From the NCBI GenBank assembly GCA_029237685.1, contig JAQZBV010000004.1, forward strand, positions 1 to 64,000: a stretch of DNA of 64,000 nucleotides, read 5' to 3'. The notes under the pieces were generated by a model. The model had not been told where the DNA came from. It saw nothing but the letters and a program-made list of their open reading frames with translations, and ran no database searches. Shown in pieces: positions 44,689 through 54,566 of this stretch. The DNA is from Cytophagaceae bacterium. Its GTDB lineage: Bacteria > Bacteroidota > Bacteroidia > Cytophagales > Cytophagaceae. The translations under genes were made by a program, and so were the position numbers. Each line of letters begins with the position of its first letter. Within the stretch, counting starts at the first letter, position 1.

Positions 44689-45525
44689 ATGCAACCCAAA
44701 TACCTTGTTGTTCCCATCACCTGCCAGGAAGAAGACATTGATCTTCTCGTATACCATTTGACAGAAAATGGTTTCGAAGCCTTTGAAGAAAAACCCGGCC
44801 AGTTGGAAGCGTATATTCTCATTGCCGATTACGACAAAGAAGCGATTCATCAATTGATCCAAACCCATTTCCCAGCCTCTTCTATTTTGGAAGAAAAAGA
44901 ATTGGAGAACAAAAACTGGAACGAGGAATGGGAAAAGAACTTTGACCCCATAACGGTCAATAAACATTTGAGGGTGAGGGCTATATTTCATGCGCCAGAC
45001 CCGGAAGTGGAGATGGAGCTCGTTATTCAGCCTAAAATGTCCTTTGGTACCGGCCATCACGCCACCACGCGCTTGATGATGGAAGAAATTTTGGACCTGC
45101 CTTTTGACGGCCTCGAGGTGATCGATGCGGGATGTGGGACAGGAATACTAGGGATTCTGACCGAAAAACGTGGTGCTAAATCTGTACTTGCCTACGATAT
45201 CGAAGATTGGGCTTTTGAAAATAGCATTGAAAATGCTAACTTAAATTCCTGCAAAAGAGTAAAAGTATTACAAGGCACAATTGGCACTTTGACTATTGCA
45301 GACCAATCCGCTGAAGTGGTGCTCGCAAATATCAACCGCAACATCCTTTTGGAGGAAATGGGGGAATATGCAAGGGTTCTTAAGAACAAAGGCACGCTGT
45401 TGCTCAGCGGATTTTACGAAGAAGACATAGCGGTGCTCACTGAAAAGGCCAATGCATTCGGTCTGAAGGTGATTGCCTCGAAACTAAAAGATAAATGGGC
45501 ATTATTAAAATGCATAAAGGGTTAG
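44689..45525 (+). CDS. prmA: Ribosomal protein L11 methyltransferase
   Basis: 278 residues. The N-terminal L11-recognition domain is shortened and is followed by the SAM-dependent domain: MSFGTGHHATTRLMMEEIL, VIDAGCGTGILGILTEKRG (SAM loop, about 144), LANINRNILLEEM and LLSGFYEEDI. It trimethylates L11. The 3' end overlaps the next gene by 31 bp (or 16 if that gene starts at its second ATG), implying coupling. Confidence 0.93.
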   Translation: MQPKYLVVPITCQEEDIDLLVYHLTENGFEAFEEKPGQLEAYILIADYDKEAIHQLIQTHFPASSILEEKELENKNWNEEWEKNFDPITVNKHLRVRAIFHAPDPEVEMELVIQPKMSFGTGHHATTRLMMEEILDLPFDGLEVIDAGCGTGILGILTEKRGAKSVLAYDIEDWAFENSIENANLNSCKRVKVLQGTIGTLTIADQSAEVVLANINRNILLEEMGEYARVLKNKGTLLLSGFYEEDIAVLTEKANAFGLKVIASKLKDKWALLKCIKG

Positions 45526-48500
45526 TGAAGTATTTCGGTGGGTTAGTTGCACTGGCATTGTTGACGTGTAGCTTTACTGTGCAGGCACAGGTAAAGTTTT
45601 CGTCTGATCCGTCTGTTTTTACCAACGACGTCACCACACTATTGTCCGCTTCTAAAAATGAAGCAGCCGTACAATCGGCCCAACAATTCACCGGCATTTG
45701 GGGATCCTTCTCCGAACCGGAAAAAAAGAGAATCATTGAAGTCTCTCAAAAACTTCAAAAGTCTAAAAAACTCAGGAGTTTCCCTGATTTCTCCAACTTC
45801 TTCGCGGATCTGCACCTGATCAAATCCAAAGGCATGGCTGCCCATGAATTGGATACGTTTTTAATCATTTGCGATAAAGTGATTGTCGACTATGACACGC
45901 GGAAGTTTGGTGCCTTTTTATCTGGCGCAAGATTGGTCATGGAAAAGCAAATGCTTTTCGAATCCAAATTCAATAACCTGTATTTCACCGGAGGTACATT
46001 CTCTTTTTCCATCGCAGATGCCGCTCCTGCTGATCAGGGTGTCATGGAAGAAACAGAAGCTCCGAAAGAAGAAGAACAAAGTTGGGATGCCGGTTGGGAT
46101 ACCCCTACAACAACAGAAGAATCCTGGGGCGCAACAGAAGAACCTGTTGTAGAAGAAACACCGGTAGTGGCAGAAGAAGAAGTAGTACTTGATTATAGCA
46201 TTGGTTACGAAGCGGCACCACAGCCGCCTGTTCAAGGGCCGGTGATTGTGTTTGAAAAAACAGATTTAACACTCGTGACACCTTATGATTCCATTCAATT
46301 GAAAGGTGTATCAGGAGCGTTGCGCTTATCGGATTTCTTGTTCATTGCAGACGGTGGTAAAGTAGATTGGTCCTCCGCCGGCGAGACCGGTGCTTATTGC
46401 GAGTTGAGCAAGTATAATTTCCCTGTAAAAAGTTATAAGTTCGAAGCGGCCGATGCCAAACTCTATTATCCGGCGAGAACGGATTCTGTTGTGGCGGGCG
46501 TATTCAAGCTGAACAGTCAGAAATACAAAGACCCTACCGATAAAAACTGGCCGCGATTTATTTCTTACAAGAGTAATATTCCGGTAAAAGGATTGGGCGA
46601 CAACATCAAGTACGAAGGTGGTCTATCGCTTTCCGGTAAGCGAGTGTACAGTTCTTCTTTGGATGAAGGGTATTCGAAAATTGAAGTCTTGCACAACGGT
46701 GTCTCTACCATTCGTGCGGTTTCAAACCGTTTCCAGTTGGGAGACTCGATCATCAGCAGTGAGTTTACATCGATTTCAGTATACCAGGACAAAGATTCTA
46801 TCTATCACCCGGGTGCGGTATTTAAGTACAATAAGAATACCTCAAAATTACGTTTGACCAAAAAAGGCGGTTACCGCGTGGCTCCTTTTATTGACAGTTA
46901 CCACAAACTGGAAATCACAGCGGATGCGATGGTGTGGGACATGAACACGAATAAGATCGTGTTTGAAATTGTCAATGCACGCGGACAGATTGCCGCGGTC
47001 TTCGAATCGGAAGAATACTTCAGCGAACAAAAGTATTCCAAGCTGCAAGGTATTTATCGCTTCCATCCTTTAGCGGTGATTGTAGGCTATTCGGACAGTC
47101 AGAAAAAGAAGGGATTCTATGCCAATGATGTAGCGACAGCCTACAAGGTAGATCCTAAAACTATGAAGGGTGCGATGACTTCTTTGATGAAGCAAGGTTT
47201 CATCGATTACAACAGCCGCACCGGTTACATTAAATTAAAAGATAAGGCAAGACATTATGTATTGTCGAGACGGGATAAAAAAGATTACGACAACATCACC
47301 TTTATCTCTATTTCTCCTTCGGGCGGCAATGCGGTGCTTGATCTTTCTACAAAAGAACTGACCGTAAAAGGTGTAAGCAGAGTGAACATCAGTGATTCTC
47401 TAAACGTAACCATCGTTCCGGATAGCAATACCATTGTCATTCAGCAAAACCGTGACTTTAAGTTCAATGGTAAAATCAATACGGCACAATTTCAGTTTAT
47501 CGGTACCGATTTTCAATTTAACTACGACAGCTTCTTTGTTAGAATGCCAACCATCGATCAGATCAAGTTGTCAGTGGAGAATAAAGACTCTGTCGTTGCC
47601 GCGGATTCATTAGACGAAAAGAAAGGCGGCAAGCAACGTACATTAGGTAACGAGTTGCGTTACTCCAGTGGTACGTTGTACATCAACAAACCCGACAACA
47701 AATCAAGCCGCAAGAAATTTCCGGAGTATCCGATTTTTGATGCGACAACCGGAGCCTCCGTATTTTTCAATAAGAAACAAGTGGCCAGCGGTTCATACGA
47801 TACGACCATTAAGTTTGAGATACCTCCTTTTAAAGTAGACAGTTTATCCGCTTCAGACCCCGCGGCCATTGGCTTCGATGGAACATTTAAATCCGGAAAT
47901 ATTTTCCCGGATTTCCAAGAAAAACTCGTCGTTATGCCCGACTACTCGTTAGGTTTTAAACACGATACGCCGGTAGAGGGCTATCCTTTATACGCCGGTA
48001 AAGGCAAATTCTTTGACCATATTTCTTTAGACAATCAAGGGATCAGAGGTAACGGTAGAATTGAATACCTGAATACAACCTTGTATTCCAATGACTTTGT
48101 ATACTTCAAAGATTCGGTATTGACTGTTGGTACCAACATGGATACCAAGATTGGTGTCAATCCGCAATTAGATCCTTCCATTACATTCCCGGATGTGCAG
48201 GTACAAGGCTACCGTTTGAAATGGCTGGTTCCTCAGGACAGCATGATGCTCTCTAATACTACGGAACCTTTCCATTTGTATAAGTCTACGGCGAACATGC
48301 AAGGGACTTTGGTCAACTCTGAAAAAGGTATGTTCGGTTTGGGTGTGCTGTTTACCAGGGGGTCATCGTCCGAATCACTGAACTTCCATTTTGAAGACAA
48401 AAAATTCGGAGCGCGCAATGCGGGCTTCTCGATCAAGTCAAGCAACCCGGATAAACCGGCCTTGAGAGCAACAGATGTGAAATTGGATTTTGACCTGGAA

Positions 48501-50537
48501 GCTAACTTAGCCACCTTCAAACCCGAAGTGGAAGGTTTCGCCTCTACGGAATTTCCTTATGGACAATACAGAACGTCATTGGATAATGGCCTTTGGGATC
48601 TAGAGAAGAAAAAGATCTTCATGACCAAACCGGAAGAAGTAGACATCAGTAAATCTTATTTCTATTCCATCCGCCCCGATCAGGATTCCTTGGTGTTTAA
48701 CGCCACCAACGCGATCTATGAAATCGAATACCTGACGTTGAATATTTACGGTGTTCCATACATCAACGTATGCGACAGCAGAGTTTATCCCGACAGTGGT
48801 AAAGTATTCATTGAAGAGAATGCGGTAATGCGTACGCTTACCAACTCGAAATTACTTTGCGACACGACCACTAAATACCACAATCACTACGACGGGGTGT
48901 TAGATGTATTGGGTCGTAATAAGTTCAACGGACAGACTACTTACCAGTACGTCAACTTGGGTGAAGATACATTATCCATCAAGTTCACCAACTTCAAATA
49001 CATAGAAGGAGAAAAGAAGAAAGACGGATTCTACACCGTAGGTAAAGGACGTGTGTCGGAAGAAGAGAAATTGCATATTGGTCCTAAGATCCTATATAAA
49101 GGAGACGTGACCATGTATGCGAGACAGAAGTTTTTGTCTTTTGATGGATTTGTAAAATTGGATTTGGCGGGAGCGTTGAGTTATTCTGAATGGTTGAAAT
49201 ACCAAAACAGCGGAGCCACCGAGCACGTGGAAATCGATTTGAAAAACGCGGTGGCCGCCAACGGTAAGCCATTGCAAACGGGATTGTGTTTCGACGGTGG
49301 AAACAGTTTGTATACAACCTTCATTTCACTGAAAAAGAACGATGCCGACAAAACCATTTTGCCTGTTACCGGTAACCTGAACTTTGATGCAGACTCCAAT
49401 GAATTTGCGATCGGTGATTCTTTGAAGTTGAGTGGCCGTGCCTTGAAAGGAAACTTCCTTTCTTATAACGATGATAAATCAACCATTAAGTTTGGTGGCA
49501 ATTTTGATTTGTTGCAGCCTAATTCTAATGTCTCCCTATTCGCGGCAGGAGAAGGATCCGGAGATTTGAAAGACACCTTGTTTGATTTCAACTTCTTGTT
49601 AGCCGTAGGGTTCAAACCGGCTTCTGCCCAATTGGAAATGTTAGGTAAAAACATGAACATTCTGGCCGCGTCTCTTCCGGTGGAAGAATTGGACATGAAC
49701 GAAACGGCATATGCCAAAACAAAAGACAAAGAAGCGTTGCTCGATAGAAAACTGTCAGAAGAAATCGGAGAGCAAGGCATAGCCAAGTATAAAGAGAAAA
49801 AAGCATTGGGTCCTGTACCCCTTTCTACCTTGTCCTCAACATTTAGCAAAGGTATCCTCTTGCAGGAAGTAGAGATGAAATGGTCAGAAGAATACAAAGC
49901 ATTTTATAGCACAGGTAAAATACACGTGACCAGTGTGATGAAAAATGAAGTCAACAGAAAGATTCCAGGTTATGTTGAAATCAGAAAGACCATCAAAGGT
50001 GACGTGGTGAATATTTTGCTGGAAGCGAGCTATGGCAACTGGTATTTTATCAGTTACGACGACAACCGTTTGGCCATCGTTACAGGCAACTCAGACTTGA
50101 ACGATCAACTGGCTGCCAAATCAAAAGGTGAAATGCCAGACAGAAGTAAATTCTTCTTTGTAAAAGGAGAAGTAATGGAGAAAAAGCAATTTGAGAATGC
50201 CTTTGCAGAGCGTTACAAAGCGACTCGCCTGAGTGATGAACCGGCAGAAGAAACGCAAGAACCACAGGATACAGTGGTAGAAGAGAAGGAAGAGCCGGGT
50301 GTGGGAGAAGAAGAACCAGTGGAAGAGACGGAAGAAGAAATCGAGCGTAAGAAAAAGAATGTGACGGATGGCGTAGACGACGAGTTCGACAACAAAGAAT
50401 CGTATGATCAATACAAGGTCAACGAAACGGATACCAATTACGAACAAGAAGAAGAAAAGAAGAAGAAAGAGTTTTCTAAGGAACAGCAAGAGCAGAAACA
50501 ACGGGATCAGCAGAAACTCAGGGATATGCTGAAGTAA
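45495..50537 (+). CDS. Very large exported protein of unknown function
   Basis: 1680 residues (first ATG 45495; the second at 45510, MHKGLVKYFGG, gives a cleaner signal peptide ending TVQAQ). After a helical N-terminal domain (about 30-175) comes an acidic Trp/Thr/Glu stretch (about 180-235; SWDAGWDTPTTTEESWGA). A long beta-rich body of about 1300 residues follows, with repeated sheet-like segments such as DQDSLVFNATNAIYEIEYL and SVSGSI-like turns. It ends in an acidic, then Lys/Gln-rich coiled coil (EEEKKKKEFSKEQQEQKQR). No T9SS domain or membrane anchor was seen. The OstA/LptA-like or AsmA-like fold is a guess. It lies between prmA and plsY. Confidence 0.8.
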   Translation: MGIIKMHKGLVKYFGGLVALALLTCSFTVQAQVKFSSDPSVFTNDVTTLLSASKNEAAVQSAQQFTGIWGSFSEPEKKRIIEVSQKLQKSKKLRSFPDFSNFFADLHLIKSKGMAAHELDTFLIICDKVIVDYDTRKFGAFLSGARLVMEKQMLFESKFNNLYFTGGTFSFSIADAAPADQGVMEETEAPKEEEQSWDAGWDTPTTTEESWGATEEPVVEETPVVAEEEVVLDYSIGYEAAPQPPVQGPVIVFEKTDLTLVTPYDSIQLKGVSGALRLSDFLFIADGGKVDWSSAGETGAYCELSKYNFPVKSYKFEAADAKLYYPARTDSVVAGVFKLNSQKYKDPTDKNWPRFISYKSNIPVKGLGDNIKYEGGLSLSGKRVYSSSLDEGYSKIEVLHNGVSTIRAVSNRFQLGDSIISSEFTSISVYQDKDSIYHPGAVFKYNKNTSKLRLTKKGGYRVAPFIDSYHKLEITADAMVWDMNTNKIVFEIVNARGQIAAVFESEEYFSEQKYSKLQGIYRFHPLAVIVGYSDSQKKKGFYANDVATAYKVDPKTMKGAMTSLMKQGFIDYNSRTGYIKLKDKARHYVLSRRDKKDYDNITFISISPSGGNAVLDLSTKELTVKGVSRVNISDSLNVTIVPDSNTIVIQQNRDFKFNGKINTAQFQFIGTDFQFNYDSFFVRMPTIDQIKLSVENKDSVVAADSLDEKKGGKQRTLGNELRYSSGTLYINKPDNKSSRKKFPEYPIFDATTGASVFFNKKQVASGSYDTTIKFEIPPFKVDSLSASDPAAIGFDGTFKSGNIFPDFQEKLVVMPDYSLGFKHDTPVEGYPLYAGKGKFFDHISLDNQGIRGNGRIEYLNTTLYSNDFVYFKDSVLTVGTNMDTKIGVNPQLDPSITFPDVQVQGYRLKWLVPQDSMMLSNTTEPFHLYKSTANMQGTLVNSEKGMFGLGVLFTRGSSSESLNFHFEDKKFGARNAGFSIKSSNPDKPALRATDVKLDFDLEANLATFKPEVEGFASTEFPYGQYRTSLDNGLWDLEKKKIFMTKPEEVDISKSYFYSIRPDQDSLVFNATNAIYEIEYLTLNIYGVPYINVCDSRVYPDSGKVFIEENAVMRTLTNSKLLCDTTTKYHNHYDGVLDVLGRNKFNGQTTYQYVNLGEDTLSIKFTNFKYIEGEKKKDGFYTVGKGRVSEEEKLHIGPKILYKGDVTMYARQKFLSFDGFVKLDLAGALSYSEWLKYQNSGATEHVEIDLKNAVAANGKPLQTGLCFDGGNSLYTTFISLKKNDADKTILPVTGNLNFDADSNEFAIGDSLKLSGRALKGNFLSYNDDKSTIKFGGNFDLLQPNSNVSLFAAGEGSGDLKDTLFDFNFLLAVGFKPASAQLEMLGKNMNILAASLPVEELDMNETAYAKTKDKEALLDRKLSEEIGEQGIAKYKEKKALGPVPLSTLSSTFSKGILLQEVEMKWSEEYKAFYSTGKIHVTSVMKNEVNRKIPGYVEIRKTIKGDVVNILLEASYGNWYFISYDDNRLAIVTGNSDLNDQLAAKSKGEMPDRSKFFFVKGEVMEKKQFENAFAERYKATRLSDEPAEETQEPQDTVVEEKEEPGVGEEEPVEETEEEIERKKKNVTDGVDDEFDNKESYDQYKVNETDTNYEQEEEKKKKEFSKEQQEQKQRDQQKLRDMLK

Positions 50538-50559
50538 AAAATTGGGTGTAACACGTAAT

Positions 50560-50591
50560 TTTGGCTTTATAGATTTAAACCGTTATTTTTA
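50560..50591 (+). promoter_or_regulatory. Possible promoter for plsY
   Basis: TTTG (50560-50563), a 20-nt spacer, TATTTTTA (50584-50591), one base off the -7 consensus. The leader would be about 41 nt. Confidence 0.4.
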
Positions 50592-50638
50592 GTCTCTTTC
50601 TAATAAACCCGGAAAGACCATCATTCGTAAAATAGGTT

Positions 50639-51280
50639 ATGTTGACTGATATTTATATTGCATTGGGATTGTTATTGGCCTATTTCATTGGTTCAATACC
50701 GACTGCTGTGTGGTACAGTAAGCTGTTTCACGGTTTTGACGTGCGCGAACACGGAAGTGGAAATGCTGGAGCCACAAATACATTTAGAGTATTGGGTGCA
50801 AAAGCTGGCGTCATTGTGATGACGATAGACGTTCTGAAGGGTTATTTTGCAGCGCAATCAGCGGAACTATTGGTCGATTTTGGCTGGTCAATCCAGGAAA
50901 AAATGATCATTTTTAAATTGCTTTACGGGATCACAGCGGTAATTGGCCATGTGTTTCCGATCTATGCTAAATTCAAAGGTGGCAAAGGAGTAGCGACTTT
51001 ATTGGGAATGGTCTTCGCCATTCATACTCCGGCAGCATTTGTCTGTATTCTTGTGTTCCTCATTGTATTCTTATTATCCAAATATGTTTCTCTAGGCTCG
51101 TTGTTCGCAGCGATCTCTTTTCCTTTGCTTATGTTTTTGCCTGCTTTCAATCCGGGAGAGCCGATTGTCATTGTCTTCGCCTTTGCCATGTGTTCCATTG
51201 TATTTTTAACCCATCAGAAAAATATCCGCAGGCTCATTAATGGCGAGGAGAATAAGATGAACCTCAGGTCAAAAAAGTAA
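50639..51280 (+). CDS. plsY: Glycerol-3-phosphate acyltransferase PlsY
   Basis: 213 residues, five membrane helices or so. The signatures are YFIGSIPTAVWYSKLF, HGSGNAGATNTFRVLG (motif 1, Ser/Arg), FKGGKGVAT (motif 2) and the C-terminal LTHQKNIRRLINGEENK. It transfers acyl from acyl-phosphate to glycerol-3-phosphate, the first step of phospholipid synthesis; PlsX is not in this window. The stop is directly followed by a perfect 25-bp family B hairpin. Confidence 0.94.
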   Translation: MLTDIYIALGLLLAYFIGSIPTAVWYSKLFHGFDVREHGSGNAGATNTFRVLGAKAGVIVMTIDVLKGYFAAQSAELLVDFGWSIQEKMIIFKLLYGITAVIGHVFPIYAKFKGGKGVATLLGMVFAIHTPAAFVCILVFLIVFLLSKYVSLGSLFAAISFPLLMFLPAFNPGEPIVIVFAFAMCSIVFLTHQKNIRRLINGEENKMNLRSKK

Positions 51281-51336
51281 AGAGCTAGGAGCAAGGAGGT
51301 ACGAGGGATTTCTCGTACCTCCTTGCTCCTAGCTCT
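51281..51336. repeat. Family B perfect hairpin between plsY and anmK
   Basis: The 25-nt arm at 51281-51305 (opening AGAGCTAGGAGCAAGGAGGT) is a perfect inverted copy of 51312-51336, with a 6-nt loop GGATTT. It begins at the first base after the plsY stop and ends 3 nt before the anmK stop, so it fills the convergent gap. Probable bidirectional terminator. Confidence 0.93.
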
Positions 51337-51339
51337 TCA

Positions 51340-52452
51340 CTATATACCGTACAACGCCCCACCACAATGATCCCTGCTGCTGCCCGTCGCACTGCTCATC
51401 ACATTGTTTTCTTTTTCTATACGCATCACACCCAGCAACCCAAAAATCAAAGCTTCCTTAAAGGCTACCGTTTGTGCATCTGGGATGACTACCGTACAGG
51501 TATCTTTTAATAATTCTGCAAAGCGTTTCATCAAGTGCTTGTTGAAAGCTCCTCCACCTGTTGCCAATAGTTTTTGTGGACTAGGTGAAGTCGAATGTTG
51601 GGGCGCAAGGCATTGCGCCCTTACTACCTCAGCCATTTGGAAGGCCATGTGTTCGCTGCAGGTAGCCAAACGGTCGTTGACACTTAATCGCTTGTATTTT
51701 TCCATAACCGGTTGGAACGATTGTTCAAACCATTCTTTCCCTAAAGATTTAGGAGCAGGTTGTGCATAGAAATCCAATTCGTTCAGTTCGTTCAGCATGG
51801 AAGCACTCACTTTGCCTGCTGCTGCTGCCGCGCCGTCTTTATCGTAAGGCATGTTCAGTAAAGCCGCCAATTCATTAAGTGCCATGTTGACCGGGCAAAT
51901 ATCGAAAGCAACCAGGCGGTCGTTTTGCTTAAAAGAAATATTGGAGATGCCTCCGAGGTTGAGGCAATAATCGTAATCGGCAAACAGCAATTGATCACCT
52001 ATAGGCACTAATGGCGCGCCTTGTCCGCCGAGTGCCACGTCTACACTTCTGAAATCGCAGGCTACAGGAATGGAACAGGCCGCGTACAAAGCGGCTCCCG
52101 AACCGATCTGGCAGGTCACACCTAAGGCCGGTGTGTGAAAGATCGTATGGCCGTGAGAAGCCACCACAGCAGGGGCTTCCAAGCGGTATTCAGCTAGGAA
52201 CTCTACTACGGCTTTTCCGCAGAAACTGCCAAACTCCCGGTCAAAGCGCATCAGGTCTTTTCCGCTCATGGCAGCCGCTTCCTGTAATTTCTTTACAAAA
52301 GAATCGGAATAGCCCACGGTTTTGGCTGCGAGGATCTTATAGCCCCATCCTGTCGCTTGCCTGGAAAATTCACAATAGGCAATGTCTAAACCGTCGCAGG
52401 AAGTACCTGACATAAGGCCGATGGCAAGAATGGGCGATGCTGCATTTTTCAT
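51340..52452 (-). CDS. anmK: Anhydro-N-acetylmuramic acid kinase
   Basis: 370 residues. The ATP motif GLMSGTSCDGLDIAY is at the N-terminus (about 12-26). Then SHGHTIFHTP, CQIGSGAALYAACSIPVACDFRS, GGQGAPLVPIGDQLLF, NLGGISNISF, and the late LATGGGAFNKHLM. It phosphorylates and opens the 1,6-anhydro ring of anhydroMurNAc recovered from peptidoglycan. It converges on plsY and diverges from coaX with a 70-bp gap. Confidence 0.93.
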   Translation of the reverse strand: MKNAASPILAIGLMSGTSCDGLDIAYCEFSRQATGWGYKILAAKTVGYSDSFVKKLQEAAAMSGKDLMRFDREFGSFCGKAVVEFLAEYRLEAPAVVASHGHTIFHTPALGVTCQIGSGAALYAACSIPVACDFRSVDVALGGQGAPLVPIGDQLLFADYDYCLNLGGISNISFKQNDRLVAFDICPVNMALNELAALLNMPYDKDGAAAAAGKVSASMLNELNELDFYAQPAPKSLGKEWFEQSFQPVMEKYKRLSVNDRLATCSEHMAFQMAEVVRAQCLAPQHSTSPSPQKLLATGGGAFNKHLMKRFAELLKDTCTVVIPDAQTVAFKEALIFGLLGVMRIEKENNVMSSATGSSRDHCGGALYGI

Positions 52453-52522
52453 TGGGGTAATTTAGTGTAAATTTACCTCACTTGTTCATTTAAAAGAACG
52501 CCGGCAATAACGAATAAGAGGC

Positions 52523-53254
52523 ATGAGGAATATAGTTGTAGATATAGGCAATACCCGCACAAAGATCGGCGTTTTCGAACGTGGTGTGCTGACGGCACAT
52601 TACAATGAGCTCTCGGCGACTGTTTTGCAACAACTTAACATTCAACCGACAGATCAGGTCATCGCCTCTTCCGTGGGTCATGGCTTGGAAGAAGCAAGGG
52701 CTTTGTTTCCTGCAGCCATCGCCTGGTTGAATTTCGACCGTTCCTTAAAATTACCACTGAAGCTCAATTATGAGACACCAGAAACGCTGGGAGTAGATAG
52801 AATCGCTGCAGCGGTTGGAGCTTTGACAAAATTCCCTGTAGCCGATGTATTGGTAATCGATGCCGGTTCCTGTATCACGATGGACCTGGTAACCAAAGAC
52901 CAGGTGTACCATGGAGGCAGTATCAGTCCGGGTACACGCATGAGGTTCAAGGCCATGCATGTGTTTACAGAGAAGTTGCCCCTAATAGACTGGACGCCTG
53001 TTGATCCAACAGCGGTTGTACTGCCTGGTGTATCTACGCAGGAAAGCATGAGAGCTGGAGTATTGAAAGGCATACAGTACGAAATAGAAGGATATGTGCG
53101 CTACTATAGTGGGTTGTATCCCGATTTGAAAGTCATAATGACGGGCGGTGACGCTCAATATTTTGAAAACATAATTAATACCCGCATCTTTACGGAAGAT
53201 TCATTGGTTTTGATCGGGTTGAATAGGGTCCTGGAATATAATAATGTCGCGTAA
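52523..53254 (+). CDS. coaX: Type III pantothenate kinase
   Basis: 243 residues with the ASKHA fold. The signatures are VVDIGNTRTKIGVF (Asp7 region), GVDRIAAAVGA, VIDAGSCITMDLV (about 113) and the GGSISPGTRMRFKAMHVFTEKLPL region (first 20: GGSISPGTRMRFKAMHVFTE), plus MTGGDAQ. It performs the first step of CoA synthesis. It is first in a run of five genes and overlaps the next by 11 bp. It has no close promoter match. Confidence 0.94.
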   Translation: MRNIVVDIGNTRTKIGVFERGVLTAHYNELSATVLQQLNIQPTDQVIASSVGHGLEEARALFPAAIAWLNFDRSLKLPLKLNYETPETLGVDRIAAAVGALTKFPVADVLVIDAGSCITMDLVTKDQVYHGGSISPGTRMRFKAMHVFTEKLPLIDWTPVDPTAVVLPGVSTQESMRAGVLKGIQYEIEGYVRYYSGLYPDLKVIMTGGDAQYFENIINTRIFTEDSLVLIGLNRVLEYNNVA

Positions 53255-54566
53255 ATTCGTTTTTCTTTTCTTTTTAGTCATCGTACTATTTCCTGCATTT
53301 TCTAAGGCTCAGGGCTTAGGTAATTCTCCTTATTCGCAAATAGGAATTGGCGATCTGGTTGCTCCGGTCAGTGTTCAAAACCTGGGTGCAGGAGGAATAT
53401 CCGTATCACAGTATAACCGAGATTACGTTCAATTGTCAAACCCCGCTACCAGTGTCAACAAGAAGGGATTGTACAACGATTCGTTGATCAAATTTGAAGC
53501 GTCAGGCACGGCGCAATATAAAGTACTTTCAGTAGGCAACAAGCTGGAAACATACACCGCTGCTAACTTCCGTTACTTCGCGCTGACGGTTCCGATTGGA
53601 AAGGTTTGGAACACGACCGTATCCATGCAACCCTTTTCTGTAAAAGACCATTCCTATTCTACAACAACTCCGATACAGGGTGATCCTGCTCAGGGCAACA
53701 TGCAATATACTTACGAGGGCAAAGGTGGACTGTATCAAATCGCACTCAACAACGGGTGGGGTGTGAGTAAAACACTAAGTGTTGGTTTGGGCCTTAACTA
53801 TTTATTTGGTCCTGCTACCACTACTAACACTTCTGTGATGGAGAGTAATTCGAGCGGGATACAGTATGGTACCAGAACACGCATTAATCACAAAGGCTTG
53901 GGTATAAAACCGGCGGCACATTACCGCAAAGAATTTTATGTCTGGAAAGACAGTGTATTGGTGCCATCCGGTATCTTCTGGAATGCCGGTGCTACGGTTC
54001 AGGTATTCGCACCGATGCAGCTGACATCCAATCAGTACAAAATCAGCAGAAACAGCGCGGGTACAATATCTGAAGATTCGTTGATTGTTAGTTCTACGCA
54101 GACTACAAATTTGCCTGCTCAGTTTACCTTCGGGATGAGCATTGATAAACCGAACCGCTGGATGATAGGTGTAGAAGGAGGCTTTTCGAATTGGAGTGGT
54201 TATGAATACGGGAATTTCGCAGACGACACATACCGCTTAGCCTGGAACCTGGGCATAGGCGGAGAATTCAGACCCGTAACACGCAAGCAATGGAAATCAC
54301 CTACTTACCGTGCCGGCTTTAATTTTGCCATACTTCCCTATGTTGTGGATGGCAATCAGTTGAACGATGTCTCAGGTAGTTTGGGATTGACTTTGCCTGT
54401 TGGAGTGCGCGGTGCTTCGGGAGCGACGTTCCCTAAAATTAATTTGGCTGTTGTTGTTGGTCAGCGCGGCACAATCAGTACAGAGAATACACAGGAACTC
54501 TATGTGCGCATGCATGTCAGCATCTTGATTACAGACAAATGGTTTATCAAGAGAAGAATACAATAA
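53244..54566 (+). CDS. Outer-membrane beta-barrel protein
   Basis: 440 residues. The signal peptide MSRKFVFLFFLVIVLFPAFS ends KAQG. Mature sequence: GLGNSPYSQIGIGDL and ASVNKKG-like turns, then alternating barrel strands such as VSLGLNYLFG and WKSPTYRAGFNFA. Similar to FadL/OmpP1-like or PorV-type proteins of Bacteroidota, with LSNPATSVN as their typical early motif. It overlaps coaX (11 bp) and lptC (28 bp), a compression suggesting strict cotranslation. Function unknown; the lptC link hints at envelope assembly (inference). Confidence 0.8.
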   Translation: MSRKFVFLFFLVIVLFPAFSKAQGLGNSPYSQIGIGDLVAPVSVQNLGAGGISVSQYNRDYVQLSNPATSVNKKGLYNDSLIKFEASGTAQYKVLSVGNKLETYTAANFRYFALTVPIGKVWNTTVSMQPFSVKDHSYSTTTPIQGDPAQGNMQYTYEGKGGLYQIALNNGWGVSKTLSVGLGLNYLFGPATTTNTSVMESNSSGIQYGTRTRINHKGLGIKPAAHYRKEFYVWKDSVLVPSGIFWNAGATVQVFAPMQLTSNQYKISRNSAGTISEDSLIVSSTQTTNLPAQFTFGMSIDKPNRWMIGVEGGFSNWSGYEYGNFADDTYRLAWNLGIGGEFRPVTRKQWKSPTYRAGFNFAILPYVVDGNQLNDVSGSLGLTLPVGVRGASGATFPKINLAVVVGQRGTISTENTQELYVRMHVSILITDKWFIKRRIQ

